Origin: Novimethylophilus sp036504375
Lineage (GTDB): Bacteria > Pseudomonadota > Gammaproteobacteria > Burkholderiales > Methylophilaceae
Length of the DNA: 29,601 nt
Direction of reading: 5' to 3'
Assembly: GCF_036504375.1 (NCBI RefSeq)
Contig: NZ_DASXVH010000015.1
Span: 1-29,601 of the forward strand
Each line of letters opens with the position of its first letter. The stretch's first letter is position 1. Of the stretch, positions 7,879 to 16,893 are shown in pieces. The position numbers and the translations under genes were made by a program. The notes under the pieces were generated by a model, which was not told where the DNA came from, made no database searches, and saw only the letters and a list, made by a program, of their open reading frames with translations.

Positions 7879-8352
7879 TCAGAACGGAATATCGTCGTCA
7901 ATGTCGTCGATTGAGCCACTGGCCGGGCGTCCGCTGCTGGCTGGCGCCTGCTGGCGCGGCGGCGGTGCGGAGCCGCCATCATCGTCGCGGTCCATTACCT
8001 CGAAGCTGTTGCTGCCGCTGCTGCGTCCGCCCAGCATCTGCATGCGCTCGGCGACGATTTCGGTGGTGTATTGGTCCTGGCCTTCCTTGTTGGTCCATTT
8101 GCGGGTCTGCATGCGGCCTTCGATATAAACCGAAGAGCCTTTCTTCAGATATTCGCCGGCGATTTCGGCCTGCTTGCCGAACATGACGATGCGCACCCAT
8201 TCGGTACGCTCCTGTTTTTCACCGGATTTACCCTTGAAACTGTCGGTGCAGGCGATGGAGAAGTTCGCCATTGCGTCGCCGCTCGGCATGTAGCGGATTT
8301 CCGGATCGCGGCCAAGATTACCGATGAAAATACATTTGTTTACCGATGCCAT
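7879..8352 (-). CDS. ssb: Single-stranded DNA-binding protein
   Basis: This 157-aa protein starts MASVNKCIFIGNLGRDPEIR, the canonical SSB OB-fold beginning. It includes WVRIVMFGKQAEIAGEYL and the strand GSSVYIEGRMQTRKW. A Gly/Pro/Ala-rich linker (about residues 110–145) leads to the acidic C-terminal tail DDIDDDIPF, which recruits replication and repair partners. It binds ssDNA as a tetramer in replication, recombination and repair. The start codon lies 1 bp after the stop of the upstream MFS gene, whose last codons provide the GGGAGAG ribosome-binding site, so the two are translationally linked. Divergent or nearby uvrA is a common repair-gene neighbour of ssb. Confidence 0.97.
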   Translation of the reverse strand: MASVNKCIFIGNLGRDPEIRYMPSGDAMANFSIACTDSFKGKSGEKQERTEWVRIVMFGKQAEIAGEYLKKGSSVYIEGRMQTRKWTNKEGQDQYTTEIVAERMQMLGGRSSGSNSFEVMDRDDDGGSAPPPRQQAPASSGRPASGSIDDIDDDIPF

Positions 8353-8353
8353 T

Positions 8354-9736
8354 TTACTCTCCCTTTTCGATCAATTCGCGCGCACGGGTTTCGTCCCATT
8401 CCCCCATGCTTACTTTTAAATAAGCCACGCCTTCATCCGCGATAACGACGGCTTCCGTCACGCCATCAAGTGCGGACAGACGGCCGGACAAGGCCAGCGC
8501 TTTTTGTGGATCCAGCACGTAGCCCACATGATACATGCGAGTGCGTACTGCCGGCGGTTTCTGCATCGATAGCGCCAGCAACAGCCACGCCACGCACAGC
8601 CCGGAGGAGAACGCGAATACCGCCGCATGGCTGGCATGCTGCGCCAGGAATCCGCCTAGCGCGCCACCCAGGAACAGGCCGAGAAACTGGAAGCTGTTAT
8701 AAACACCGATGGCCGTGCCCTTGCTGCCCGCCGGTGCGATTTTCGAGATCAGCGAAGGCAGCGTGGCTTCGAGCAGGTTGAAGGCGAGAAAGAACAGGAA
8801 CAAGGCCGCCACGATGCCGTTGAAGTTGTTGACCATGCCCGCCATCAGCAGCGTGGAAACGGTCAGCAGCCCGACGGCGCCGCAGAATACCGCCTTCATC
8901 TTGCCGCGCGTTTCCGCGATGATGATGGCGGGCACGACCGCAAAGAACGAGATCGCCATGACCGGCAGATACACTTTCCAGTGTTCGTTGACCGGCAAGT
9001 GCCCCACGTTCAGCAGCAGCAAGGGCACCACCACGAACAGGCCGCGCATCGCCGCATGCAGGCTGAAAATGCCGAAATCCAGGCGCTGCAATTCGGCATT
9101 TTTGAGGATGTCCAGGATCTGCGAGGGCACGGTTTCGGCATCCGCATGCGGACGGCTGATTTGCGGCGTCGGCACGATAAAGCAGATCACGGCCATCGCG
9201 GCCAGTCCCAGCACGCCGGTCAGCGCGAAAATGCCCGAGATGCCGATATAGTGATTGAGGGTCGGCCCCAGCACCATCGAGGCGCCGAAAGTGACGCCTA
9301 TGCTCATGCCGACCACGGCCATCGATTTTGAGCGCTGCTCTTCGCGCGTGACGTCGGCCAGCAGTGCAATGACGGCTGCGGCCACGGCACCCGTGCCCTG
9401 CACCAGCCGGCCCAGGATGATGACGTAAATGTCGTTGGCACCGGCGGCTGCTATAAAGCTGCCCAGCGCAAACAACGCCAGCCCGATGTAGATCATGCGC
9501 TTGCGCCCGTAGCGGTCGGAGAGCAGGCCGAACGGAATTTGCAAAAATGCCTGCGCCAGGCCGTCTATGCCTAGCGCAATGCCTACCAGCAATGGTGTGC
9601 CGCCCGGCAGCGATTGCGCGTGGATTGCCAGCACCGGCAGGATGGAGAACATGCCGAACATGCGCAATGCGAACACCGCCGCAAGCGAAACGGTGGCCCG
9701 CTTTTCAAGCGAAGTCATCTTTTCTGATGGCTGCAT
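8354..9736 (-). CDS. MFS transporter, YajR-like with C-terminal YAM-type domain
   Basis: This 460-aa major facilitator protein has about 12 membrane segments and motif A at ~residues 70–80 (GLLSDRYGRKR). A second conserved stretch, GRLVQGTGAVAAAV, belongs to TM4/5 of drug:H+ antiporters. After the last TM a soluble tail (about 395–460) with VLDPQKALALSGRLSALDGV and EGVAYLKVS resembles the ferredoxin-like YAM domain of E. coli YajR. The transported substrate is unknown. The ATG at 9736 is used; an internal ATG six codons later (9718) is an equal alternative because neither has a clear Shine-Dalgarno sequence. It is divergent from uvrA and directly upstream of ssb. Confidence 0.88.
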   Translation of the reverse strand: MQPSEKMTSLEKRATVSLAAVFALRMFGMFSILPVLAIHAQSLPGGTPLLVGIALGIDGLAQAFLQIPFGLLSDRYGRKRMIYIGLALFALGSFIAAAGANDIYVIILGRLVQGTGAVAAAVIALLADVTREEQRSKSMAVVGMSIGVTFGASMVLGPTLNHYIGISGIFALTGVLGLAAMAVICFIVPTPQISRPHADAETVPSQILDILKNAELQRLDFGIFSLHAAMRGLFVVVPLLLLNVGHLPVNEHWKVYLPVMAISFFAVVPAIIIAETRGKMKAVFCGAVGLLTVSTLLMAGMVNNFNGIVAALFLFFLAFNLLEATLPSLISKIAPAGSKGTAIGVYNSFQFLGLFLGGALGGFLAQHASHAAVFAFSSGLCVAWLLLALSMQKPPAVRTRMYHVGYVLDPQKALALSGRLSALDGVTEAVVIADEGVAYLKVSMGEWDETRARELIEKGE

Positions 9737-9748
9737 GGAAATTTGTGA

Positions 9749-9778
9749 TTGAGAATTCAGTGCGAAGTTGCGTATATT
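9749..9778 (+). promoter_or_regulatory. Predicted sigma-70 promoter of uvrA
   Basis: TTGAGA at 9749–9754 and TATATT at 9773–9778 are separated by 18 bp, and uvrA starts at 9810 behind AGGAA. No LexA-type CTGT-N8-ACAG operator is visible in the 73-bp gap. Confidence 0.55.
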
Positions 9779-9809
9779 ATCAGGTTAGCCGAACACTCGT
9801 CAGGAACCC

Positions 9810-12623
9810 ATGGATAGTATCCGCATCAGAGGTGCGCGCACGCACAACCTGAAAAACATCTCGCTCGATCTGCCTCGCAACAAGATGATCGTCATCACCG
9901 GTTTGTCCGGTTCCGGCAAATCCTCGCTGGCGTTCGACACCTTGTACGCCGAAGGTCAGCGGCGTTATGTCGAATCGCTGTCGGCCTATGCGCGCCAGTT
10001 CCTCGACCGCATGGAAAAGCCGGACGTGGATCTCATCGAGGGCCTGAGCCCGGCGATCTCGATCGAACAGAAATCCACCTCGCACAACCCGCGTTCCACC
10101 GTCGGCACCGTGACCGAAATCCACGACTACCTGCGCCTGCTGTTCGCCCGCGCCGGCGATCCGGAATGTCCGGAGCACGGCATCAAGCTGGAATCGCAGA
10201 CGGTTTCGCAAATGGTGGACGCGGTGATGGGGCTGCCGGAAGACACCAAGCTGATGATCCTCGCGCCGGTGGTGGCCAACCGCAAGGGCGAGCAGCTGGA
10301 CCTGTTCGACGAATTGCGCGCCCAGGGCTTCGTACGGGTGCGCGTGGACGGCAAGATTTACGAACTGGACGAAGTGCCAAAGCTTGCCAAGACGCACAAG
10401 CACAATGTCGATGTGGTGGTCGACCGCCTGAAAATCCGCGCCGACATCAAGCAGCGCCTGGCGGAATCGTTCGAAACCGCGCTGCGGCTGGCGGACGGGC
10501 GTGCGCTGGCGGTGGAGATGGACACCGAGCACGAGCAGCTGTTCTCGGCCAAGTTCGCCTGCCCGCTGTGCAATTATGCACTGCAGGAGCTGGAGCCGCG
10601 CCTGTTCTCGTTCAACAACCCGATGGGCGCCTGCCCCAAGTGCGACGGCCTGGGCGTGGTGAGCTTTTTCGATGCCAAGCGCGTGGTCGCGTTTCCGCAC
10701 CTGTCGCTGGCTTCCGGCGCGATCAAGGGCTGGGACAAGCGCAACCAGTTCTATTTCCAGATGCTGCAAAGCCTGGCCTCGTACTACGGTTTCGATGTCG
10801 AAACGCCGTTCGAGCAGCTGCCGGAAGACACCCAGCAGATTCTGCTGAACGGTAGCGGCAAGGAGAGTATCCCGTTCATTTATCTCAACGAACGCGGCAT
10901 CGCCAGCACGCGCAGCCATGCGTTCGAAGGCATCCTGCACAATCTGGAGCGGCGTTACCGCGAAACCGATTCGGTGCTGGTGCGCGAGGAGCTGGCCAAA
11001 TACCTCAATTCCAAGCCCTGCCCGGAATGCGAAGGCACGCGGCTGCGCAAGGAAGCGCGCCACGTCAAGGTCGGCAACAAGACCCTGCACGAAATCTGCG
11101 AATGGCCGCTGAAGCAGGCGCTTACATTTTTCGCGGAGCTCAAGCTTAGCGGGCAGAAGCTCGCCATCGCCGACAAGATCGTCAAGGAAACGGTCAACCG
11201 CCTGTCGTTCCTGACCAATGTCGGGCTGGATTACCTGTCCCTGTCTCGCTCGGCCGAAACGCTGTCCGGCGGCGAGGCGCAGCGCATCCGCCTGGCTTCG
11301 CAGATTGGTTCGGGGTTGACCGGCGTGATGTATGTGCTGGATGAACCTTCGATCGGTCTGCATCAGCGCGACAACGACCGCCTGCTGGAAACCCTGAAGC
11401 GCCTGCGCGACATCGGCAACACCGTGATCGTCGTCGAGCACGACCAGGATGCCATCCTGTCTGCCGATTATGTCGTGGATATCGGTCCCGGCGCGGGCGA
11501 GCATGGCGGTCGCATCGTGTCGCAAGGTACGGCCCAGGAAGTGATGGCGGATGCCGCCTCGCTGACCGGGCAGTACCTTTCCGGCAACAAGAAGATCGAG
11601 GTGCCGGGGCAGCGCCACGAGCCCGATCCCAAGCGCTGGCTGAAGCTCGCGCAGGCGCGCGGCAATAATCTGAAAGATGTCACGCTCGACCTGCCGGTCG
11701 GCCTGTTCGTGTGCGTGACCGGGGTTTCCGGTTCGGGCAAGTCCACGCTCATTAACGATACGCTGTACCGTGCCGTCGCGCGGCATCTGTACGGGTCCAG
11801 CACCGAGCCGGCAGCGTTCGAGGAAATCCACGGGCTGGAATTCTTCGACAAGGTGGTGGACGTCGACCAGAGCCCGATCGGCCGCACTCCGCGCTCCAAC
11901 CCGGCCACCTACACCGGCCTGTTCACGCCGATCCGCGAACTGTTCGCCGGCGTGCCGGAATCGCGCATGCGCGGCTACGGGCCGGGACGCTATTCGTTCA
12001 ACGTCAAGGGCGGCCGCTGCGAAGCTTGCCAGGGTGACGGCGTGATCCGCGTGGAAATGCACTTCCTGCCGGATATCTATGTGCCATGCGACGTGTGCAA
12101 GGGCCACCGCTACAACCGCGAGACGCTCGAAATCCAGTACAAGGGCAAGAACATCCGCGAAGTGCTGGAAATGACCGTGGAGCAGGCGCATGGCTTTTTC
12201 AACGCGGTGCCGGTGGTGGCGCGCAAGCTGCGGACCTTGCTGGATGTCGGCCTGGGCTACATCACGCTGGGGCAGTCGGCGACCACGCTATCCGGCGGCG
12301 AGGCGCAGCGCGTCAAGCTGGCGCTGGAATTATCGAAGCGCGACACCGGCCGCACCATGTATATCCTGGACGAACCCACGACCGGCCTGCATTTCGCCGA
12401 CATCCAATTATTGCTCGACGTGCTGCACCGCCTGCGCGACCACGGCAACACCATTGTCGTCATCGAGCATAACCTGGACGTGATCAAAACCGCAGACTGG
12501 ATCGTCGATCTTGGCCCCGAAGGTGGCAACGGCGGGGGGCAGATCATTGCGGAGGGCACACCGGAGGAAGTGGCGGCTAACGAGAAAAGCTATACCGGCA
12601 GATACCTGAAGCCCATGCTTTAG
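9810..12623 (+). CDS. uvrA: Excinuclease ABC subunit A
   Basis: This 937-aa protein is full length for UvrA, the DNA-damage sensor of nucleotide excision repair that loads UvrB. It has two ABC ATPase modules. The first has Walker A GLSGSGKSSLAFDTL near residue 31, a zinc finger (CPLCNY…CPKCDG), the signature LSGGEAQRIRLASQIG and Walker B LDEPSIGLHQRD. The second has Walker A GVSGSGKSTLINDTL, a zinc module (CEACQGDG…CDVCKGHR), the signature LSGGEAQRVKLALELS and Walker B LDEPTTGLH. All key residues are intact. The ATG at 9810 follows AGGAA. It is monocistronic, divergent from the MFS–ssb pair and convergent with mtgA. No SOS box was found. Confidence 0.99.
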   Translation: MDSIRIRGARTHNLKNISLDLPRNKMIVITGLSGSGKSSLAFDTLYAEGQRRYVESLSAYARQFLDRMEKPDVDLIEGLSPAISIEQKSTSHNPRSTVGTVTEIHDYLRLLFARAGDPECPEHGIKLESQTVSQMVDAVMGLPEDTKLMILAPVVANRKGEQLDLFDELRAQGFVRVRVDGKIYELDEVPKLAKTHKHNVDVVVDRLKIRADIKQRLAESFETALRLADGRALAVEMDTEHEQLFSAKFACPLCNYALQELEPRLFSFNNPMGACPKCDGLGVVSFFDAKRVVAFPHLSLASGAIKGWDKRNQFYFQMLQSLASYYGFDVETPFEQLPEDTQQILLNGSGKESIPFIYLNERGIASTRSHAFEGILHNLERRYRETDSVLVREELAKYLNSKPCPECEGTRLRKEARHVKVGNKTLHEICEWPLKQALTFFAELKLSGQKLAIADKIVKETVNRLSFLTNVGLDYLSLSRSAETLSGGEAQRIRLASQIGSGLTGVMYVLDEPSIGLHQRDNDRLLETLKRLRDIGNTVIVVEHDQDAILSADYVVDIGPGAGEHGGRIVSQGTAQEVMADAASLTGQYLSGNKKIEVPGQRHEPDPKRWLKLAQARGNNLKDVTLDLPVGLFVCVTGVSGSGKSTLINDTLYRAVARHLYGSSTEPAAFEEIHGLEFFDKVVDVDQSPIGRTPRSNPATYTGLFTPIRELFAGVPESRMRGYGPGRYSFNVKGGRCEACQGDGVIRVEMHFLPDIYVPCDVCKGHRYNRETLEIQYKGKNIREVLEMTVEQAHGFFNAVPVVARKLRTLLDVGLGYITLGQSATTLSGGEAQRVKLALELSKRDTGRTMYILDEPTTGLHFADIQLLLDVLHRLRDHGNTIVVIEHNLDVIKTADWIVDLGPEGGNGGGQIIAEGTPEEVAANEKSYTGRYLKPML

Positions 12624-12651
12624 GCGGCCTGGGCTTTATGGTTGCCTGCTC

Positions 12652-13344
12652 TTAAGGCAGTTCCGCCATCGGCATCCGCGCGAGGATGATGCCGGTTTTG
12701 CGCGACAATCCGCGTGCGCCGCGGTGGCCGTCGTAATAGCGCGGATTGGGCACCATGGCCGCCAGCTTGGCGGCCTGTTCTGCCCCCAGGCCGGCGGCGG
12801 AAGTCTTGTAATAATGCCGGGCCGCGGCTTCCGCGCCGAATACGCCATTGCCCCATTCGATGACGTTCAGGTAGATTTCGAGAATGCGCTGCTTGGTCAT
12901 CAGGTTTTCCAGCATCAGCGTGATCATCGCTTCTTCCAGCTTGCGCCAGGGTGTGCGACGGCCTGACAGGAACAGGTTCTTGGCAAGCTGCTGGCTGATG
13001 GTGGAGCCACCGGCGACGATTTTGCCCTTCTTGAGATTCTTTTCGTAAGCTTTCTGGATGCCGTCCCAATCGAAGCCTTCATGATCGACGAACCTGGCAT
13101 CCTCGGCGACGACGACGGCGCGCTTGAGGTGGTTGGAAATGCGGTTGTAGGATACCCACTTGTGGCGCAGTTCGGCGTCGGCGTTCTTGGCTTGCAGGAT
13201 TTCCAGCTGCGTTTCCATGAAGGCGCTGGAGTCGGGGTTGTGATCCACCCACCACCAGACGTGCAGGAAAACCCATAACTGGTAGAGCACAACCAGGGCG
13301 AGCAGTGCGAGGGTGGCGCGCCAGAAGAAACGCCGCAATCTCAT
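12652..13344 (-). CDS. mtgA: Monofunctional peptidoglycan glycosyltransferase
   Basis: This 230-aa protein has one N-terminal membrane anchor (about residues 8–30) and a GT51 transglycosylase domain. Motifs visible are EDARFVDHEGFDW (catalytic Glu), GGSTISQQLAKNLFLS, and RILEIYLNVIEWGNGVFGAE. It polymerises lipid II into glycan strands at the periplasmic face without a transpeptidase domain. The length fits MtgA. Its ATG overlaps the aroE stop by 4 bp (ATGA), indicating translational coupling; aroE–mtgA adjacency is common in Betaproteobacteria. It ends 29 bp from the convergent uvrA stop. Confidence 0.96.
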   Translation of the reverse strand: MRLRRFFWRATLALLALVVLYQLWVFLHVWWWVDHNPDSSAFMETQLEILQAKNADAELRHKWVSYNRISNHLKRAVVVAEDARFVDHEGFDWDGIQKAYEKNLKKGKIVAGGSTISQQLAKNLFLSGRRTPWRKLEEAMITLMLENLMTKQRILEIYLNVIEWGNGVFGAEAAARHYYKTSAAGLGAEQAAKLAAMVPNPRYYDGHRGARGLSRKTGIILARMPMAELP

Positions 13345-14138
13345 CCGCGTAATTGGGCAATGACGGGCGCGGTTCGCGGCCGAACGCCGCGCCAGATGAA
13401 AAATGCTTCTGCCGCTTGTTCGACCAGCATGCCCAGGCCATCGGCGACGCTGGCGCCTTGTTGTTTGGCGAAACTCATGAACGGGGTTTCCCGGCCATAC
13501 ATCATGTCGTAGGCCAGCGCGCTATCGGCAAAAATACCGGCAGGCAACGGCGGCAGGTCACCGCTCAATCCGCTGGACGTTGCGTTGATGACGAGGTTGA
13601 ATTGGCGTCCGGTGAGCGCTGCATAACTGCTGGCCTCGATGCCGCTGAAATGCGCGCGCAATGCTTCCACTTTTTCCCGAGTGCGATTGGCGATGGTCAG
13701 ATTGGCCGGCGATGCCGCTAGTATAGGCAGAATGACACCGCGGGCCGCGCCGCCCGCTCCCATCAGCAAAATGCGCTTGCCCGCCATGGAAAAGCCGAGA
13801 TTGCCCTGAATGTCGGACACCAGTCCGGCGCCGTCGGTGTTGTCGCCTGCGATTTCAGTGCCGTTCAACACCAGGGTATTGACCGCCTCGGCCTGCGCGG
13901 CGCGTTCGGACAACCTGGTTGCGAGGCGGAAGGCCTCTTCCTTGAACGGGACCGTGACATTGGCGCCCCGTCCTCCCGAGCAGATGAAGGCTTGCACGGC
14001 CGCCGCAAATCCGTCCAGCGGCGCCAATATGGCCTCGTAGCTCATATTCTGGCCGGACTGCTGTGCGAAAATGGAGTGGATTAACGGCGATTTGCTGTGG
14101 GCTACGGGGTTGCCGAATACGGCGTAACGATCACTCAT
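13341..14138 (-). CDS. aroE: Shikimate dehydrogenase (NADP+)
   Basis: This 265-aa enzyme reduces 3-dehydroshikimate to shikimate in aromatic amino-acid biosynthesis. The substrate-binding segment is SKSPLIHSIFAQQ, and the catalytic lysine is in NVTVPFKEEA (Lys66). The cofactor motif GAGGAARG lies at residues 127–134, followed by NRTREK, which favours NADP+. Length and motif spacing match AroE. The ATG at 14138 is 12 bp after the rhodanese gene stop, and its own stop overlaps mtgA, so rhodanese–aroE–mtgA looks like one leftward operon. Confidence 0.96.
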   Translation of the reverse strand: MSDRYAVFGNPVAHSKSPLIHSIFAQQSGQNMSYEAILAPLDGFAAAVQAFICSGGRGANVTVPFKEEAFRLATRLSERAAQAEAVNTLVLNGTEIAGDNTDGAGLVSDIQGNLGFSMAGKRILLMGAGGAARGVILPILAASPANLTIANRTREKVEALRAHFSGIEASSYAALTGRQFNLVINATSSGLSGDLPPLPAGIFADSALAYDMMYGRETPFMSFAKQQGASVADGLGMLVEQAAEAFFIWRGVRPRTAPVIAQLRG

Positions 14139-14150
14139 GGGCGGTTTTAA

Positions 14151-14606
14151 TCAAGCGTTCTTCCATGGTAGTCCGGCGGCTTTCCAGCCATTGACCTTGC
14201 CGCGTTGCGCAGTGGCTGCATCCGGATCGCCCTCGAAGCCTTCCAGCACATTGTATGTGCTTGTATACCCAATCTGATGCGCCGCCTGGGCGGCTTTGTG
14301 CGAGCGGCCGCCGCTGCGGCAAATGAACATGACCAGCGATTCGGGGTCGATTTGGGTTTTCAGCTGGCTGGCAAAGTCCGGGTTGGGTTTCCAGTCGGGA
14401 TAGAAAGCCCATTCGATATGGTCGGCTTGCGGAATGCGGCCCACCAGATCAAGCTCGGGATAACTGCGTACATCCACCAGTTTGGCGTTGGGTGCCGATT
14501 GCAATATTTCCCAGGCTTCCTCCGGCGTGAGCGCGCCTTCATAAGCGAGCCCCTTGTCGACGGCTCGCTGCTTGGCTTGGGCGAGAATGTTGGTTAACGA
14601 TGCCAT
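14151..14606 (-). CDS. Rhodanese-like domain protein
   Basis: This 151-aa single-domain rhodanese has the active-site loop CRSGGRS (Cys96), which accepts sulfane sulfur in sulfurtransferases of this type. LVDVRSYPELDLVGRI is the CH2A-like region, and NVLEGFEGDPDA follows the loop. The N-terminal ~25 residues (MASLTNILAQAKQRA) are helical and add to the usual domain. No signal peptide is visible, so it is probably cytoplasmic. The precise sulfur acceptor is unknown. It heads the leftward aroE–mtgA operon and is divergent from glnA across a 248-bp regulatory region. Confidence 0.9.
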   Translation of the reverse strand: MASLTNILAQAKQRAVDKGLAYEGALTPEEAWEILQSAPNAKLVDVRSYPELDLVGRIPQADHIEWAFYPDWKPNPDFASQLKTQIDPESLVMFICRSGGRSHKAAQAAHQIGYTSTYNVLEGFEGDPDAATAQRGKVNGWKAAGLPWKNA

Positions 14607-14678
14607 AACTTGGTCCTGATTGAACGGTTTCCAAGAGTATAAAACTTTTGCTCGCCAAAATATCAGCCAAATTCAAAT

Positions 14679-14728
14679 GCGCACCATTTTGAGGCGCGAC
14701 TTGGCGCCAGCGCACGCATATGGTGCGC
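14679..14728 (+). promoter_or_regulatory. Pair of NtrC-type binding sites upstream of glnA
   Basis: Site 1 is GCGCACC-N5-GAGGCGC at 14679–14697. Site 2 is GCGCACG-N5-GGTGCGC at 14710–14728, close to the enteric NtrC consensus (TGCACC-N5-GGTGCA). Centres are 31 bp apart, about three helical turns, and about 70–100 bp upstream of the sigma-54 element. ntrBC lie 2 kb downstream. Confidence 0.8.
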
Positions 14729-14788
14729 CAGGTTTTGTTTCGCTTCTTTAATCCGTTTATGGGACAATGGAAACTTTATGGAAATAAC

Positions 14789-14805
14789 TTGGCACGCTTC
14801 GTGCT
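14789..14805 (+). promoter_or_regulatory. Sigma-54 promoter of glnA
   Basis: TTGGCACGCTTCGTGCT carries the invariant GG (14791–14792) and GC (14803–14804) separated by exactly 10 bp, as in TGGCAC-N5-TTGC -24/-12 promoters. It lies about 50 bp before the glnA ATG and downstream of two NtrC-like boxes. Confidence 0.88.
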
Positions 14806-14854
14806 GTGCCAACGGGTCGATTTTAATCTTCAACTAGCGTTTTAGGAGAAATAC

Positions 14855-16264
14855 ATGGCAGTCGCCGACGTTATGAAACTGGTTAAGGACAACGAAATTC
14901 GTTTCGTTGATTTCCGTTTTACCGATACCCGCGGCAAGGAGCAGCACGTTTCTGTTCCGGTTTCCGCTTTCGATGAAAGCAAGTTCACCGAAGGTCATGC
15001 TTTCGACGGTTCCTCCATTGCCGGCTGGAAGGGCATTCAGGCTTCCGACATGCTGCTGATGCCGGACCCAGACACTGCCAATATCGACCCATTCTTTGAC
15101 GAGCCGACCCTGATCTTGACCTGCGATGTTGTCGAGCCTTCCACCGGCACCGGTTATGACCGCTGTCCGCGTAGCATGGCTAAGCGCGCAGAAGCCTACC
15201 TCAAGTCCAGCGGCATTGGCGACACTGCTTTCTTCGGCCCCGAACCCGAATTTTTCATTTTCGACTCCGTTACCTGGTCGGTCGACATGTCCGGCTCTTC
15301 CAGCAAGGTGTATTCCGAAGAAGCCGCCTGGGTTTCCGGCGAAAAGTTCGAGGGCGGCAACATCGGCCATCGTCCCACCGTCAAGGGCGGCTACTTCCCG
15401 GTTCCGCCGGTCGATTCCTTCCAGGACATCCGTTCCGCCATGTGCCTGGCGCTCGAAGAGTTGGGCGTGCCGGTCGAGGTGCATCACCACGAAGTGGCGA
15501 CCGCCGGCCAGTGCGAAATCGGTACCAAGTTTGCCTCGCTGACCCAGCGTGCCGACTGGACGCAAATCCTCAAGTACGTAGTGCATAACGTTGCCCACCA
15601 GTATGGCAAGACCGCGACCTTCATGCCCAAGCCTATCGTTGGCGACAACGGTTCCGGCATGCACGTTCACCAATCCATCTGGAAGGACGGCAAGAACCTG
15701 TTCGCAGGCAATGGCTATGCAGGCCTTTCCGAGTTCGCGCTGTACTATATCGGCGGCATCATCAAGCACGCTCGCGCGCTGAACGCCATCACCAACCCGC
15801 TCACCAACTCCTACAAGCGGCTGGTGCCGGGCTTTGAGGCTCCGGTGAAGCTGGCTTACTCCGCGCGCAACCGTTCTGCCTCCATCCGCGTGCCTTACGT
15901 GCAATCCGACAAGGCTCGCCGTATCGAAGTGCGCTTCCCGGACCCGGGTGCAAACCCCTACCTGGCCTTCACCGCCATGATGATGGCTGGTCTGGACGGC
16001 GTGCAGAACAAGATTCACCCAGGCGACCCTTCCGACAAGAACCTGTACGATCTGCCGCCGGAGGAGGACGCAAAGATCCCAACCGTGTGCTCCAGCCTCG
16101 ATCAGGCACTGGAATATCTGGACAAGGATCGCGAGTTCCTGACCCGCGGCGGTGTGTTCTCCAACGAAATGATCGATGCTTACATTGGTCTGAAGATGGA
16201 GGAAGTGACTCGCTTCCGCATGACCACGCACCCGGTCGAGTACGATATGTACTATTCGATCTAA
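14855..16264 (+). CDS. glnA: Glutamine synthetase, type I (GSI-beta)
   Basis: This 469-aa enzyme makes glutamine from glutamate, ammonia and ATP as a cytoplasmic dodecamer. Visible motifs are DGSSIAGWKG near residue 51, FFGPEPEFFIFD (metal-binding Glu), VEVHHHEVATAGQCEI, the ATP/glutamate region MHVHQSIW, and NRSASIRVP. The adenylylation loop NLYDLPPEE carries Tyr398, so the enzyme should be controlled by GlnE. Its start follows TTTAGGAGAA. Upstream are NtrC boxes and a -24/-12 promoter; downstream is a strong terminator and then ntrBC, a classic nitrogen-control locus. No anomalies were seen. Confidence 0.99.
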   Translation: MAVADVMKLVKDNEIRFVDFRFTDTRGKEQHVSVPVSAFDESKFTEGHAFDGSSIAGWKGIQASDMLLMPDPDTANIDPFFDEPTLILTCDVVEPSTGTGYDRCPRSMAKRAEAYLKSSGIGDTAFFGPEPEFFIFDSVTWSVDMSGSSSKVYSEEAAWVSGEKFEGGNIGHRPTVKGGYFPVPPVDSFQDIRSAMCLALEELGVPVEVHHHEVATAGQCEIGTKFASLTQRADWTQILKYVVHNVAHQYGKTATFMPKPIVGDNGSGMHVHQSIWKDGKNLFAGNGYAGLSEFALYYIGGIIKHARALNAITNPLTNSYKRLVPGFEAPVKLAYSARNRSASIRVPYVQSDKARRIEVRFPDPGANPYLAFTAMMMAGLDGVQNKIHPGDPSDKNLYDLPPEEDAKIPTVCSSLDQALEYLDKDREFLTRGGVFSNEMIDAYIGLKMEEVTRFRMTTHPVEYDMYYSI

Positions 16265-16281
16265 GCGGTTGCTGCTGGTTT

Positions 16282-16310
16282 AAAAAGGCGGGGAAACCCG
16301 CCTTTTTATT
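16282..16310 (+). terminator. Rho-independent terminator of glnA
   Basis: GGCGGG and CCCGCC arms (within 16287–16302) with a short GAAA-type loop, flanked by an A-run and T-run, 17 bp after the glnA stop. Confidence 0.93.
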
Positions 16311-16374
16311 GCCTGTCGTCTGCCTGCGATGGCGGAACGTTGTTGGTTTAAGATTTCTCTAATACACTAGCGTT

Positions 16375-16893
16375 ATGAAAACGTTAACTTTTTGCCTGGC
16401 TTTTCTTCTTGCTGTCCCGGCTGCTGCCGACACCTGTAAATATGAAGATGCAGAGGGGCGTATCGTTTATACCAATATTCCATTGAAAGGCGCCAAGAAA
16501 TTATCCTGTTTCGGTTTTGACGGTAGCCCCAAGCAGGCGGGTGGCGGGCGTGAAAACAGGATGCCGCGCGCAGGCCAGCCAACTCCGGCAGATTTCCCCC
16601 GCGTTGACGCCAATACGCAGAAGCAACGCGACGATACGCGCCGCAAGATTCTGGAAGAGGAGTTGCTGGGCGAGCAGAAGGCTTTGGAGCAAGCCAAAAA
16701 GGCCTATGCCGAAGGTGAGGCGGATCCGGAGACGTTCAAGACTACAATCGCAGGCAAGGACGGCAAGCCGCAAACGGTAACGCGGCGTAATATGGCTGCG
16801 TTTGAGGAAAAAATGAAGCAATTGCAGGATAATGTCAACCTGCATGAAAAAAATATTCAAATGCTGCAAAAGGAGCTTGCTGGAATCAAGTAA
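16375..16893 (+). CDS. DUF4124 domain periplasmic protein
   Basis: This 172-aa protein has a signal peptide (MKTLTFCLAFLLAVPAAAD, cleavage about residue 19). It is followed by a DUF4124 segment, TCKYEDAEGRIVYTNIP, with the paired cysteines typical of that family. A long charged helical region (about residues 85–172) is rich in Lys, Glu and Gln and likely forms a coiled coil. The function is unknown; such proteins are often found near glnA/ntrBC in Betaproteobacteria. It lies between the glnA terminator and ntrB, and may be transcribed with ntrBC because only 66 bp separates it from ntrB. Confidence 0.88.
   Translation: MKTLTFCLAFLLAVPAAADTCKYEDAEGRIVYTNIPLKGAKKLSCFGFDGSPKQAGGGRENRMPRAGQPTPADFPRVDANTQKQRDDTRRKILEEELLGEQKALEQAKKAYAEGEADPETFKTTIAGKDGKPQTVTRRNMAAFEEKMKQLQDNVNLHEKNIQMLQKELAGIK

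Noticed and set aside
9737..9809. LexA/SOS box upstream of uvrA
   Set aside because: No CTGT-N8-ACAG-type dyad is present in the 73-bp gap; only a plain sigma-70-like promoter is visible.
9780..12191. 803-codon leftward open frame
   Set aside because: It is antisense to uvrA, whose motifs are complete. The leftward product is His/Arg/Gln-rich with no family motifs, a known effect of GC-rich codon use.
14834..16231. 465-codon leftward open frame
   Set aside because: It is antisense to glnA, which is full length with all active-site motifs and its own promoter.
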